A stretch of 64,000 bases of DNA. It comes from Vicia villosa. Lineage: Eukaryota; Streptophyta; Magnoliopsida; Fabales; Fabaceae. The position numbers were made by a program, and so were the translations under genes. Each line of letters opens with the position of its first letter. Position 1 is the first letter of the stretch. A model generated the notes under the pieces. That model did no database searches and was not told the origin of the DNA. It was given only the letters and a program-made list of their open reading frames with translations. This document shows positions 10,238 to 20,178 of the stretch, piece after piece. The stretch covers positions 18,918,930 through 18,982,929 of the forward strand of contig NC_081186.1 of assembly GCF_029867415.1 (NCBI RefSeq), read 5' to 3'.

Positions 10238-11030
10238 GATGTGTTTGGAAAAAAATAGTATGGAGAGTAGAAGAGAAGAAAATGGTTTGGAGGTTGTGAA
10301 GAAAAAGAGTGTTGGTGGTATGGTTTTATAGTGAGGTTTGAAAATGGTGGAGTTAATATAGAATTAAAATGAAGTTATGGTGGGGTTTGAAGTTTGAATG
10401 GAATGGAGAAATGGGAAATGATGTAGAGTTAAAAAGGTGAATGATGGAGGATGAATGAGGTTTATGGTGTTTAAATGGAAGAAATAATGGGGAGAATGAA
10501 GAATATTGAATGATGAATTTTGAAATTCAAAATTCAAAATTCAAAGAGGGAGAAAAGATGCTTCTGCGTGGTCAAATGCAACCTGCTGCCCTTGGGAGAC
10601 GCGCGTCTCAGGCAGTCAGTCTGCTGGGGGACAGGGTATTGAGACGTGCGTCTCCTGTCCTTTGCATGCTGAGTTCTGGTCCCACAGAGGTGGAGACGTG
10701 CGTCTCCTAGCTTAGGGAGGTGGTCTCCACGCATGCATTGGTCTAGACAGGTTCTGACAGATACCATTAAGTAGTGAATAATAGTTCAGAACAATGTCAT
10801 TGTTTAATACTATTAACAGCAAAAAATAATGGTAATCAAGAATATATAGCAGTTAATAGCAATGCAGTATAACACAGTAGCAGTAATGAATAAAATAATG
10901 CATTTGGAATTAAAACTGGTACTGAGTTTTGATAGAAACAGAATGTAAAAGTGCAGAAAATGAAATTCTAAACTAGAAATTGGAAATTGCAGAAACTAGA
11001 AATAAAATCTAATAATCTAAGCGTAAACAT
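10238..11030 (-). promoter_or_regulatory. Spacer with probable internal promoter for env-position gene 2
   Basis: No gene. The minus strand has a TATA-like CTATAAAACCA at 10321-10332, about 85 bases upstream of the ATG at 10237. Further upstream are three copies of the LTR palindrome: GAGACGCGCGTCTC (10596-10609, a perfect palindrome), GAGACGTGCGTCTC (10641-10654) and GGAGACGTGCGTCTCC (10692-10707). The order palindromes-TATA-gene copies that of the LTR, which suggests a separate transcript for gene 2. This is inference from sequence only. Confidence 0.55.
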
Positions 11031-12473
11031 CTAGCCACGTCTATTGTTGTGCACATTAGAATAAATGTGTTTAAAAACTTCGTCGAATTGAGCATTGACA
11101 GTGTCGATGAAATCGAAGAAGTGCATTTGCAGAGTGTGTAACTCGTTGCGCACATGTTGTACTTCGTGTTGCAGTGCAGTGATGGCTTGCCCATGTGTGT
11201 TCTGATTAGGAGCGGGCTCGATCCTCGGAGGAGCATTTCTTTGGTTCACTGATTCGGCGGATGCAGCAGGTTGTTGTGGTTCAAGCTCGACATCAGTCAT
11301 ATCTTCAGTATATTCTTTAGTAGGAGTCTCAGGCTCATACTCAGGAATGGGTTCATCTTCAGGAAGAGGCTCATATTCAGGCACATGATCATCCTCAGGC
11401 ATAGGTTCGTATTCAAGTTCAAGGTAATCTATGGGTATATTTCCATGTTCATAGTATCCAGGAGGAGTGTCAGGCTCAGATTCCGATGCTTGCATTTCAT
11501 CATCAAAATGTTCATAAGCTTGTGGGGTTTCAGGTGAGGATTCTCTCTCAGGAATCTGACCATAGTAAAGCCAGTTAGCAGGGTTATGTACACTCGTCCT
11601 TGGACTTGGTAAGGTGAACTGATCCAGTACTTTATTATCAATGAGTAAATCAAACTGATCAGGTCCAAGGTTACCAATGATACCTCGATTAAAACAGAAG
11701 CGAATGTCCATAGAATTGTGGGAACCAAAAGGTGTCAATCTAAGTAGAGGTGTTCTCAGACCTATGGCATTTGCAATCATAGTGACAAATCCGCCGATCA
11801 GAATAGGTGAAACTTCGTCTTGCGTGATGCGCTCAAAGTTTGTTAGCATAAATGCGATGGCGTTGACCGGACGATTCTGTGAGGTGCAGAACATGATGAA
11901 TAACTCTTCTCTAGAAACTTCAGTAATATTATCGGGTTTACCGAAGATGTAGTGAGCGATGATCTTATGCAAGTATCTGAAAGCAGGGTTATGGATGTTC
12001 TCGGATTGAAACTCGTTCTCTTCAGGGTTATCGTTTCCACTGATCTTTCCCCAAAATCTTTCCAACTCCCAGTATGCAAGACTGTCTTCAACTACTGTGG
12101 TGTATGCATCTGATCCATGAGGTAGTTCTAACATTTCAGCAAAATCTCGGATGCAAACCTGATATTCTAAACCAAAGAGTCGAAAGAGGATAACTCCTTT
12201 CCTCAGCCCTTGTCCACAGTTAGGAAGATAAGTCAAAGAGCTCAAGAATTCCAGAGTGAGCTTTCGGTAAGTACTAAACTTGCGGAACAGGTGAGAACCG
12301 GTCCAACCGATTTGGTTCAGCAAGTGAATGACGCTTTCTTCGATGCCAAGTCTTTCCATAGTCGGGTGGTGAGGATAGCGAGTCAAATCCATTTGCCTCT
12401 CAGCCAGCTTAGCATATCTCGCTTCTTGCCCTCTACCACGGAACACAATTTCCATATTGTCAACTTCTTGCAT
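11031..12473 (-). CDS. Env-position gene 1 of element B (Athila env-like/ORF-1-type protein), intact
   Basis: A 480-residue uninterrupted frame between integrase and gene 2, where Athila elements carry their env-like gene. Residues 1-150 hold a TYRKLTLEFLSSLTYLP block and a GVILFRLFGLEYQVCI block. Residues 150-235 hold NIHNPAFRYLHKIIAHYIFG, SREELFIMFCTSQ and a hydrophobic PILIGGFVTMIANAIGL. Residues 320-405 are acidic with repeated EYEP units, and about 425-470 looks like a coiled coil. The N-terminal half looks homologous to the plant-transposon protein family found in env-like genes of several retroelements, including D here. I see no signal peptide, no furin-like site and only one short hydrophobic stretch, so membrane fusion is unproven. 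A product in a defective gag-pol element could still be made. Confidence 0.8.
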   Translation of the reverse strand: MQEVDNMEIVFRGRGQEARYAKLAERQMDLTRYPHHPTMERLGIEESVIHLLNQIGWTGSHLFRKFSTYRKLTLEFLSSLTYLPNCGQGLRKGVILFRLFGLEYQVCIRDFAEMLELPHGSDAYTTVVEDSLAYWELERFWGKISGNDNPEENEFQSENIHNPAFRYLHKIIAHYIFGKPDNITEVSREELFIMFCTSQNRPVNAIAFMLTNFERITQDEVSPILIGGFVTMIANAIGLRTPLLRLTPFGSHNSMDIRFCFNRGIIGNLGPDQFDLLIDNKVLDQFTLPSPRTSVHNPANWLYYGQIPERESSPETPQAYEHFDDEMQASESEPDTPPGYYEHGNIPIDYLELEYEPMPEDDHVPEYEPLPEDEPIPEYEPETPTKEYTEDMTDVELEPQQPAASAESVNQRNAPPRIEPAPNQNTHGQAITALQHEVQHVRNELHTLQMHFFDFIDTVNAQFDEVFKHIYSNVHNNRRG

Positions 12474-12834
12474 CTTGATGAGTTAGTAGTTAAGAAAACC
12501 TATAAGTTGAAAATATTAAAATTAAGTTAGGACTAGGCTAGTGTTGTTTAAAAAGGAAAAATAAAGAGAAAAATAAAATAAAAAATGTAACAAGTTATAA
12601 TAATAAATATAATTATAAAAAGGAAAGATTTTCACGATTTAAAGATAGCGGTTATAATTATAGTAATTATTATAAAATGTAGGAAAAATATAAAAATATA
12701 GAAAAATTAAAATAATTCAAAAATAGAATAGAATATAAAAATAAAAATGAAATTAAAAATAAAAATAATTGTGGGTTGTCTCCCACCAAGCGCTTTGTTT
12801 TATGTCGTAAGCTCGACGATTTTAAAATAGAAAA
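12474..12834 (-). other. AT-rich spacer between pol and env-position gene 1, with a hairpin
   Basis: Very AT-rich without a gene. Just after the pol stop the sense strand has GCGCTTGGTGGGAGACAACC; GTGGG (12782-12786 on the sense strand) and CCCAC (12771-12775) form a 5-bp stem with a 6-base loop. From memory, similar GCGCTTG...GGGAG...CAACCC sequence follows pol in Athila-type elements of many plants, so it is probably functional RNA sequence. Confidence 0.5.
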
Positions 12835-15750
12835 TTATGTTTTCGAATGAGCGGGCAGCTCGTCAAGTTTAAGAATTTGAATGTTTTCATCGTGTTCGAG
12901 ATGGTGGTAATACTTAAGACGTTGTCCATTTACGACAAAAGGTTTGACGGTTTCTCCTTTAATTTCTATCGCTCCGCTCGGAAATATGTTAGTGATTTCG
13001 AAAGGGCCAGACCATCTAGATCGTAACTTTCCAGGAAATAATTTTAATCTAGAATTAAATAGAAGTACTTTATCGCCTATGCTAAAAATTTTCCTAGATA
13101 TACGCTTGTCATGCCATTTTTCCGTTCTCTCTTTATAGATTTTGGCGTTTTCGTAAGCGTCTTGTCTAAGTTCGTCTAATTCGTTTATGTCTAGAAGTCG
13201 TTTCTCACCAGCGGCAGTGTAGTTTAAATTTAAATTCTTAATGGCCCAATAGGCTTTATGTTCTAACTCTACCGGAAGGTGGCATGATTTTCTATAAACG
13301 AGTTTGAATGGGGTGGTTCCGATTGGAGTTTTGAAAGCTGTTCTATAAGCCCATAAAGCTTCATTTAACTTGGATGACCAATCCTTTCTAGATATAGCAA
13401 CAGTTTTCTCCAATATTTGTTTTATTTCGCGGTTAGATACTTCTACTTGTCCGCTTGTTTGTGGATGGTATGGTGTAGCTATTCGATGATTTACTCCATA
13501 TTTTTGAAGGAGTTTTTCAAGGATTCTTGAAATGAAATGAGACACACCATCGCTAATTACCAGTCTTGGCACACCGAACCTAGGAAAGATGACGTTTTTG
13601 AAGAGTTTGATAACTACTCGTGTATCGTTTGTAGGAGAAGCGATAGCTTCTATCCATTTCGAAACGTAATCGACAGCTACGAGTATATATTGATTTCCGA
13701 ATGATGATGGAAACGGACCCATAAAGTCTATTCCCCAGACGTCAAATATTTCTACTTCTAGAATGCCCTTTTGAGGCATTTCGTCACGTCTCGAAATATT
13801 TCCGGTTCGTTGGCATCTATCACAGTTTAATACAGCAAAATAAACGTCTTTCCACAGGTTGGGCCAGAAGAGTCCAGATTGAAGGATTTTGGCGCAGGTT
13901 CTAAATGTGCTATGGTGTCCTCCACACGATGCAAAATGACAGTGTGTTATTACGCTTCCTATTTCTTCCTCGGGTACACAACGTCTAAAGATTCCATCGG
14001 GGCCTCTTTTGAAAAGGAGCGGGTCGTCCCAATAGTAATGTTTTAGGTCATGGAAAAATTTCTTCTTCTGTTGGTAACTTAGATCAGGAGGAAGTACACC
14101 AGCAGCTAGGTAGTTTACGAAGTCTGCATACCAAGGTGTGTCGGAGCGGGCTAAAGCTACTTCTGCGAAGTTATTGGTTTCAGTGATTGGATGGTATGGT
14201 TCTAATTCGTTAGCTTCTAACTGAGCGATGAGTCTTTCATATGGGAAATCATCGTCAATTGGTACTTGTTCGGGTTTCAGATTTTCCAGTCGAGAGAGGT
14301 GATCTGCTACGACATTTTCAGTTCCCTTTTTATCTTTAATTTCCAAGTCAAACTCTTATAATAACAGGATCCATCCTAACAGTCTCGGTTTGGCATCCTT
14401 CTTGGTTAAGAGGTACCTAATAGCGGCGTGGTCAGTGTATATGATTATTTTGGCTCCTACCAGGTAAGAATGGAACTTATCTAACGCGAATATGACAGCT
14501 AATAATTCTTTTTCTGTCGTGGCGTAATTCATTTGAGCTTCGTCTAGGGTTCTACTCGCATAGTATATGACATGTAGTTTCTTATCTTTTCTTTGCCCTA
14601 GAACGGCTCCTACAGCATAATCGCTTGCGTCGCACATTATTTCGAAAGGCTCATTCCAGTCGGGAGGTTGCATAATCGGCGCAGAGATCAATGCTTGTTT
14701 AAGCGTACGGAATGCTTCAGTGCATTTATCGTTAAAAATGAATTCGGTGTCTTTCATCAGTAATTCGGTTAAGGGTTTGGTTATTTTAGAGAAATCCTTA
14801 ATGAAACGTCGGTAAAAACCAGCGTGTCCTAGAAAACTCCTTATTTCTCTAATTGTTTTGGGAGGTTGAAGGTTTTCGATAATTTCGACTTTAGCTTTAT
14901 CCACTTCGATCCCTCTATCGGATACGATGTGTCCAAGTACGATTCCTTGTCGAACCATGAAATGGCATTTTTCCCAATTAAGGACTAGGTTAACGCTTAC
15001 GCATCGTTTAAGTACCAATTCAAGGTTCTCTAAACATGTTTCAAAACTTCCTCCACAGACAGAGAAGTCGTCCATAAAGACCTCCATTATTCCATCCAGG
15101 AAGTCGGCAAATATTGCCATCATGCATCTCTGGAAGGTTGCGGGTGCATTGCAAAGTCCGAAAGGCATTCGTCTATAAGCGAATGTACCATAAGGACAGG
15201 TAAACATGGTCTTTTCTTGGTCGTCAGGGTGGATAGGAGTTTGGAAAAATCTGGAGTATCCATCCAGATAACAGAAATGTGAGTGTTTAGCCAGGCGTTC
15301 GAGCATTTGATCTATGAATGGTAAAGGGAAATGGTCTTTTCGGGTGGCTTTGTTTAGCTTCCTATAGTCAATGCACATTCTCCATCCAGTTTGGGTACGT
15401 TGTGCTACAGATTCGCCTTTTGCGTTAGTGATTACAGTAACTCCTCCTTTCTTTGGTACGACATGAACAGGACTAACCCATTTACTATCGGATATTGGAT
15501 ATATGATTCCGGCTTCTAGCATTTTTTGGATTTCCTTTTTAACCACATCGCTCATGATAGGATTTATTCGTCTTTGATGTTCCCTAGAGGTTTTACAATC
15601 TTCTTCGAGCATAATGCGGTGCATACAGATGGAAGGACTTATTCCTTTCAGATCTGATATGTTATATCCTAAAGCGGTTGGGTATTTTCTTAGGACAGTA
15701 AGTAGTTTTTCAGTCTCGGTTTGTCCTAAATTGGCGTTAACTATAACCGG
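12835..15750 (-). pseudogene. pol: Athila pol of element B: reverse transcriptase, RNase H, integrase
   Basis: Reverse transcriptase from about 15600 has [12 protein letters not shown], the catalytic FMDDF (plus-strand 15065-15078) and [14 protein letters not shown]. RNase H follows with [14 protein letters not shown] and [10 protein letters not shown]. Integrase has a His/Cys zinc region ([10 protein letters not shown], then CDRC; about 13930-13800), then [14 protein letters not shown] and QVEVSNRE giving the D, D and E of the catalytic triad. It normally cuts and joins cDNA to host DNA. A TAA at 14353-14355, in frame between RNase H and integrase, replaces what looks like CAA; the frame otherwise continues from 15624 to 12835. 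ISDGVSHF has Val where Gly is usual. So no full pol is made without readthrough. Confidence 0.92.
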
Positions 15751-18326
15751 TCAGTTATGTTCTTCGTCTAGGAATTCGTACCTAAGGTCAGTAGGTAGTG
15801 TTTTAAGTTCTATAGCAGGTTTCTTAGGCCCAGGTATAGGATCCGGAGTCAAAGCCAAACATTCACTCAGGTGGTTATCTTGATATTCCCCACGCCAGTT
15901 GTCATCTTCAAAAATTGGCGGTATAGGAATTCTTAAGATCTCGGTTTCCTTATGTGGTTCGGATTTTACTTCATTTACACACTCATCGATTATGTCGGCA
16001 GAGCAGCATGTGTCAATTATAGAAGGTGCTTTTAGGAATTGGGAAAAAATAAATTCTATTTTCTCTTCTCCTACTTCGAAGGTAAGCTTTCGTCGCTTGA
16101 AGTCTATAATTGCACCAGCGGTTGCTAAGAATGGTCTTCCTAATATGATCGGGATGTTAGAATCTTCTTTGATATCCATTATGATGAAGTCAGTTGGGAT
16201 GTAGAATTGGCCTACACGAACAGGGATATTTTCTAACATTCCTAAAGGGTATTTAACTGAACGGTCAGCTAGTTGAGGAGACATTCTCGTTGCCTTAAGC
16301 TCACCCAGATTTAGCTTCTTACAGGTTGAAAGAGGCATCAAGCTAACATTGGCTCCTAAGTCGCACAAGGCTTTCTCTATAATAGTCTTTCCTATTACGC
16401 AGGGTATAGAAAAGCTACCAGGATCTTTCAGTTTGGGAGGCATGTTATTTTGGATGATAGCGCTACATTCAGCGGTAAGTGTTACAGTTTCGTTATCCTC
16501 GAGTTTCTTTTTGTTCGATAGAATTTCTTTCAAGAATTTAGCGTACGAAGGCATTTCGGTTATGGCTTCTGTGAACGGTATGGTTATGTTTAATTGTTTC
16601 AGAAGTTCTACAAAAATTTTAAATTGCACTTCGGTTTTTGATTTAGCTAATCTCTGAGGGTAAGGAATTGGTGGCTTATAAGGTGGTGGTGGAACGTAAG
16701 GTTTTTCCTTTTCAGGTTCCACTTCGTTGTTGTTCTCATTGGTTTTAGCAGTTTGATCATCAGTTGATGTCTTTTTGGTTTCCTTTGGCTCTTGTTGTGA
16801 CATGGGTGCGTTTTGAGTTCTAGGATCGATAGGTCCATCGTAGTTCGTTCCACTTCGTAGTGTTATCGCATTCGCATGTCCTTTAGGATTAGGTTGTGGT
16901 TGAGCAGGAAACGTGCCAGCAGGGGCAGCAGTAGGTGCTTGTTGTTGGGCTACTTATGAAATTTGAGTTTCTAACATTTTGTTATGCGTAGCTAAGGCAT
17001 CTACTTTGTTCGATAATTGTTTTAGTTGCTCGCTATTGTGGATGTTTTGATTTAGGAAGTCCTTATTGGTTTGTTGTTGGGAAGCTATAAAGTTTTCCAT
17101 CATGATTTCTAGATTCGACTTCCTAGGGGCGTTTTGAGCAGCTACAGGAGCTTTTTGATAGCCATGAGGGACAGCAGGTGCTTTCCAGGCGCGTACAACG
17201 CGTTGTTGTTCTTATACGAAAAGTTCGGATGGTTTTTCCATCCAGGGTTGTACGTGTTAGAATAAGGGTTTCCTTGAGCATAATTTACTTGATCAGATGG
17301 GATTCCAGTCAAGAGTTGACATTCGGCAACTGCGTGTCCAGTTAATCCACAAATCTCGCAGTTAGGTGCTACGGCAGCAGCGGTGGCTGAAGGAGTGATG
17401 GTTAAGTTTTCGATCTTTTGAGTTAAAGCGTCTACTTTAGCGTTAACGCGGTCTATACCACTTATTTCATACATTCCTCCTTTGGTTTGGGTCTTCTCTA
17501 GAGCGGCTCGTTCTCCACCCCAGTGGTAATGGTTTTGTGCCATGTTCTCCATGAGGTTGTATGCTTCATCATGGGGTTTGTCCATTAGTGCTCCGCCAGC
17601 AGCGGCTTCTACAGTCATTTTAGTGTTATAAAGGAGACCACCATAGAAAGTATGGATGATCAGCCATGGTTCGAGTCCATGATGAGGGCATAGTCTAAGC
17701 ATGTCCTTGTATCGTTCCCAAGCTTCAAAGAGTGATTCGTTATCTTTCTGGGTAAAGCCGTTGATTTGACCTCTTAGCATAGCAGTTTTGCTAGGCGGAA
17801 AGTATCTTGCTAAGAATACTCTCTTCAATTCGTCCCATGTAGTTATGGAATTAGAAGGTAGGGATTGAAGCCACGCTCTAGCTCTATCTCTCAAGGAGAA
17901 GGGAAAGAGACGTAATCGAATAGCTTCGGAACTAACGTTGTTAGCTTTGACAGTGTTGGCATATTGCACGAACACAGATAAATGGAGGTTGGGGTCGTCT
18001 GCAGGGCTTCCAGAGAATTGATTCTGTTGAACAGCTTGTACCAACGAAGGTTTCAGTTCGAAATTGTTCGCCTCAATCGCATGTGGTGCGATACTTGAGT
18101 GCGGTTCAGCGCGTGAAGGAGCGGCATAGTCTCTAAGAGGACGAATAGCAGCCATCTCTAACTTCGGGGTAATTTGATTGATTTGATCAGTAAAGGTCAA
18201 TTCCTGATTAATCGGAATTGGTGCTACTTCGGGAAGATTGCGAGCTCGACGTTTGACGTTAATGAAACGTTCGATCTCGTTAATTCGTTGTATTAAATCT
18301 CCTCCTTGTGAACGAGTATTTGGCAT
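15751..18326 (-). pseudogene. gag-pro: Athila gag-protease of element B, frameshifted
   Basis: Starts MPNTRSQGGDL at 18326, 100-odd bases after the primer site. Gag core (LRDRARAWLQSL, LFEAWERYKDMLRLCPHHGL) and the CEICGLTGHAVAEC zinc knuckle are intact. Near 17184 one base is missing compared with element A, so the frame ends with a false tail (GKHLLSLMAIKKLL). The true frame resumes downstream but meets a TAA at 16954-16956 (CAA in A). A 350-residue open part follows with the protease site CDLGANVSLMPLS and GRPFLATAGAIID. A TGA at 15751-15753 then separates it from reverse transcriptase, in the same frame. The family makes one gag-pol frame; this copy has three breaks here. Confidence 0.92.
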
Positions 18327-18404
18327 ACAATCGTCCAGAAAGAAAGGAAAGAATTGCCCTAGTCTCTACGGTGTAACAGTGAGTTACGATATCGACTTAA
18401 ATAG

Positions 18405-18422
18405 TCCCCGGCAACGGCGCCA
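18405..18422 (-). other. Primer binding site of element B (tRNA-Asp)
   Basis: Sense TGGCGCCGTTGCCGGGGA, complementary to the 3' end of plant tRNA-Asp, six bases (AGTTTT) after the LTR end. It starts minus-strand DNA synthesis. Confidence 0.92.
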
Positions 18423-18428
18423 AAAACT

Positions 18429-20173
18429 TGATCGCGACTTTACATGTCTATTAATTTGATGAATGCAAGTGCACAGTCGTGTCGTGTAGTTTTAAAAGAT
18501 ATTGAATCCACAGGGACTATGAATCGATCTACCGTTATCTAAGGTTACTATGTAAAGCTAAGGCTACTAATATTTTGATTGTTCCTAAGGGAAAGTGATT
18601 GTGAATAATAAGAAATATAATAATAGACGGATATCAGTATGTATTTCGTTTAACTTAAGGTGATCCGAAGGTCCATTGGCTAATGCATAATTCGATTAAA
18701 AATCTTTATTAATTCAATTGATTAAAAATCCTCCTCTCAAACTTTCGCTCTGTTGATTTAGATTACTATCCTAACTCGTAATGTACGCTTTCGCCATCCC
18801 ATTGGATTTTAGAAAAGCTTTTTGGAAACAACGTAATTAATAAAATGCTCATTTTATGAAGTCGTTATCTATTTAAATCCCCTAATCTCAAACTTTCGCT
18901 CTGTTGACTCGGAACATGCTAATATCCCTAACGTACGATTTCGCCATCCCGCTCGGGTGTAAAAACATTTTTTGAAAATAAATAAGTCCCAATTAGTTTT
19001 AATACGCTTTCGCCATCCTTAAAACTAATGTCCTATGTCTACTATCCAGTTAAAGATCTCAAACTTTCGCTCTATTAATTTTAACCTTTAACCGTCTTAA
19101 CCCCTCAAACTTTCGCTCTATTGGTTTTAAGACTTACTAATTAAATTAGACATACAAACCAAAAACAAGTGATATTTAATAAAATATAATTAAGCCAATT
19201 TATTTCGGATCCCACAGTTAACTTACTTTACATATCGATATCTTAGTTAATTAGCCAGACATATTAATACGGTTAAGCATGCATAAATTAATTTGGTTTA
19301 CAATAAAAGGCATGTTAAATGGCATATAATATATCATGCAATAACGATAATAAATAAAGCGGTAAATGATAAACCTGAATAAAATAAGTTGCAATTGAAT
19401 CATGAAGTATCGAACTTCCACCACAGGTTGGCTGGATCGTTCTTCGGAATTAAAGGACAGAAATTCAAAACAAGGAAATAAAACGATAAATCTAACGTAA
19501 GGCTAGATTTATAAAAGGTTCACAACAATTTCCGGTGTAGAAATTGTTATGAGAAAATAAGACTGTTTAATTGAAAGCAGGAAGAAAATAGCAATCGCGG
19601 AACAATTTCGGCAGCACTTCGTTAGCAGAAAATTGGACAGGTTGAAGTGAAGTATCTGCCTCTATTTATAGGCGAGCCTTTGCAGTTGGAATCCGTGAAA
19701 TGAGGGACTTTATCTGACTGGGACTTGGAGACGTGCGTCTCCACTTTTTGAGGGGCTGCTTTGGACGACTTGAGACGTGCGTCTCAAGTGGAGAAGATTT
19801 AGGGGGATTGGAGACGTGCGTCTCCACTTGGTGACGTGGCAGGAGGTTGCTGGAGACGTGCGTCTCCTCTTGCTTGTGTGATTTGGGCCACGTGCAGATT
19901 TGTATCTTCGTGGGCTGGACTTGTACTTTGCACATTTGGGCCTTATTTGCACCTCCTTTTCACTTCAGCACCCATTTTTCATCTTTTAGGCACAAATAGT
20001 AGTCGTTTTAGCTCCATTTCCTCTCCTTTTCGGAAATAGTCTCAATAAGAGAGTAAAACCTGAAACAAAGCAAATACTCGCATAATATCATAATAAAACA
20101 ATATAATAAACGAAAAATGCTATAAATATCTACGGATTTCAAGCTAAATATACGATATAAAATCGTGTTATCA
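18429..20173 (-). repeat. 5' LTR of element B
   Basis: 1745 bp. TATA at 19662-19672, palindromes at 19727-19867, GCGAAAG repeats at 18735-19120. The right end (ATCA on the plus strand) is followed by the TSD ATTAT at 20174-20178. Confidence 0.95.
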
Positions 20174-20178
20174 ATTAT

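Larger units (their letters stand above)
6082..20173 (-). mobile_element. Element B: complete Athila-clade Ty3 retrotransposon, 14,092 bp
   Basis: Both LTRs are 1745 bp with sense ends TGAT and ATCA and a 5-bp TSD. Sense order from the right: 5' LTR, tRNA-Asp primer site, gag, protease, reverse transcriptase, RNase H, integrase, env-position gene 1, promoter-like spacer, env-position gene 2, about 1 kb non-coding with two polypurine tracts, 3' LTR. The FMDDF reverse transcriptase motif, GIDFMG integrase motif and gag style are those of the Athila clade. gag-pol has four lesions (frameshift near 17184; stops at 16954, 15751 and 14353), so the copy needs help to move. It sits in the env-like gene of D. 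Confidence 0.95.

Noticed and set aside
11031..12473. True viral envelope glycoprotein
   Set aside because: No signal peptide, no cleavage site, no clear membrane anchor; similarity is to plant transposon proteins. Position alone is not enough.
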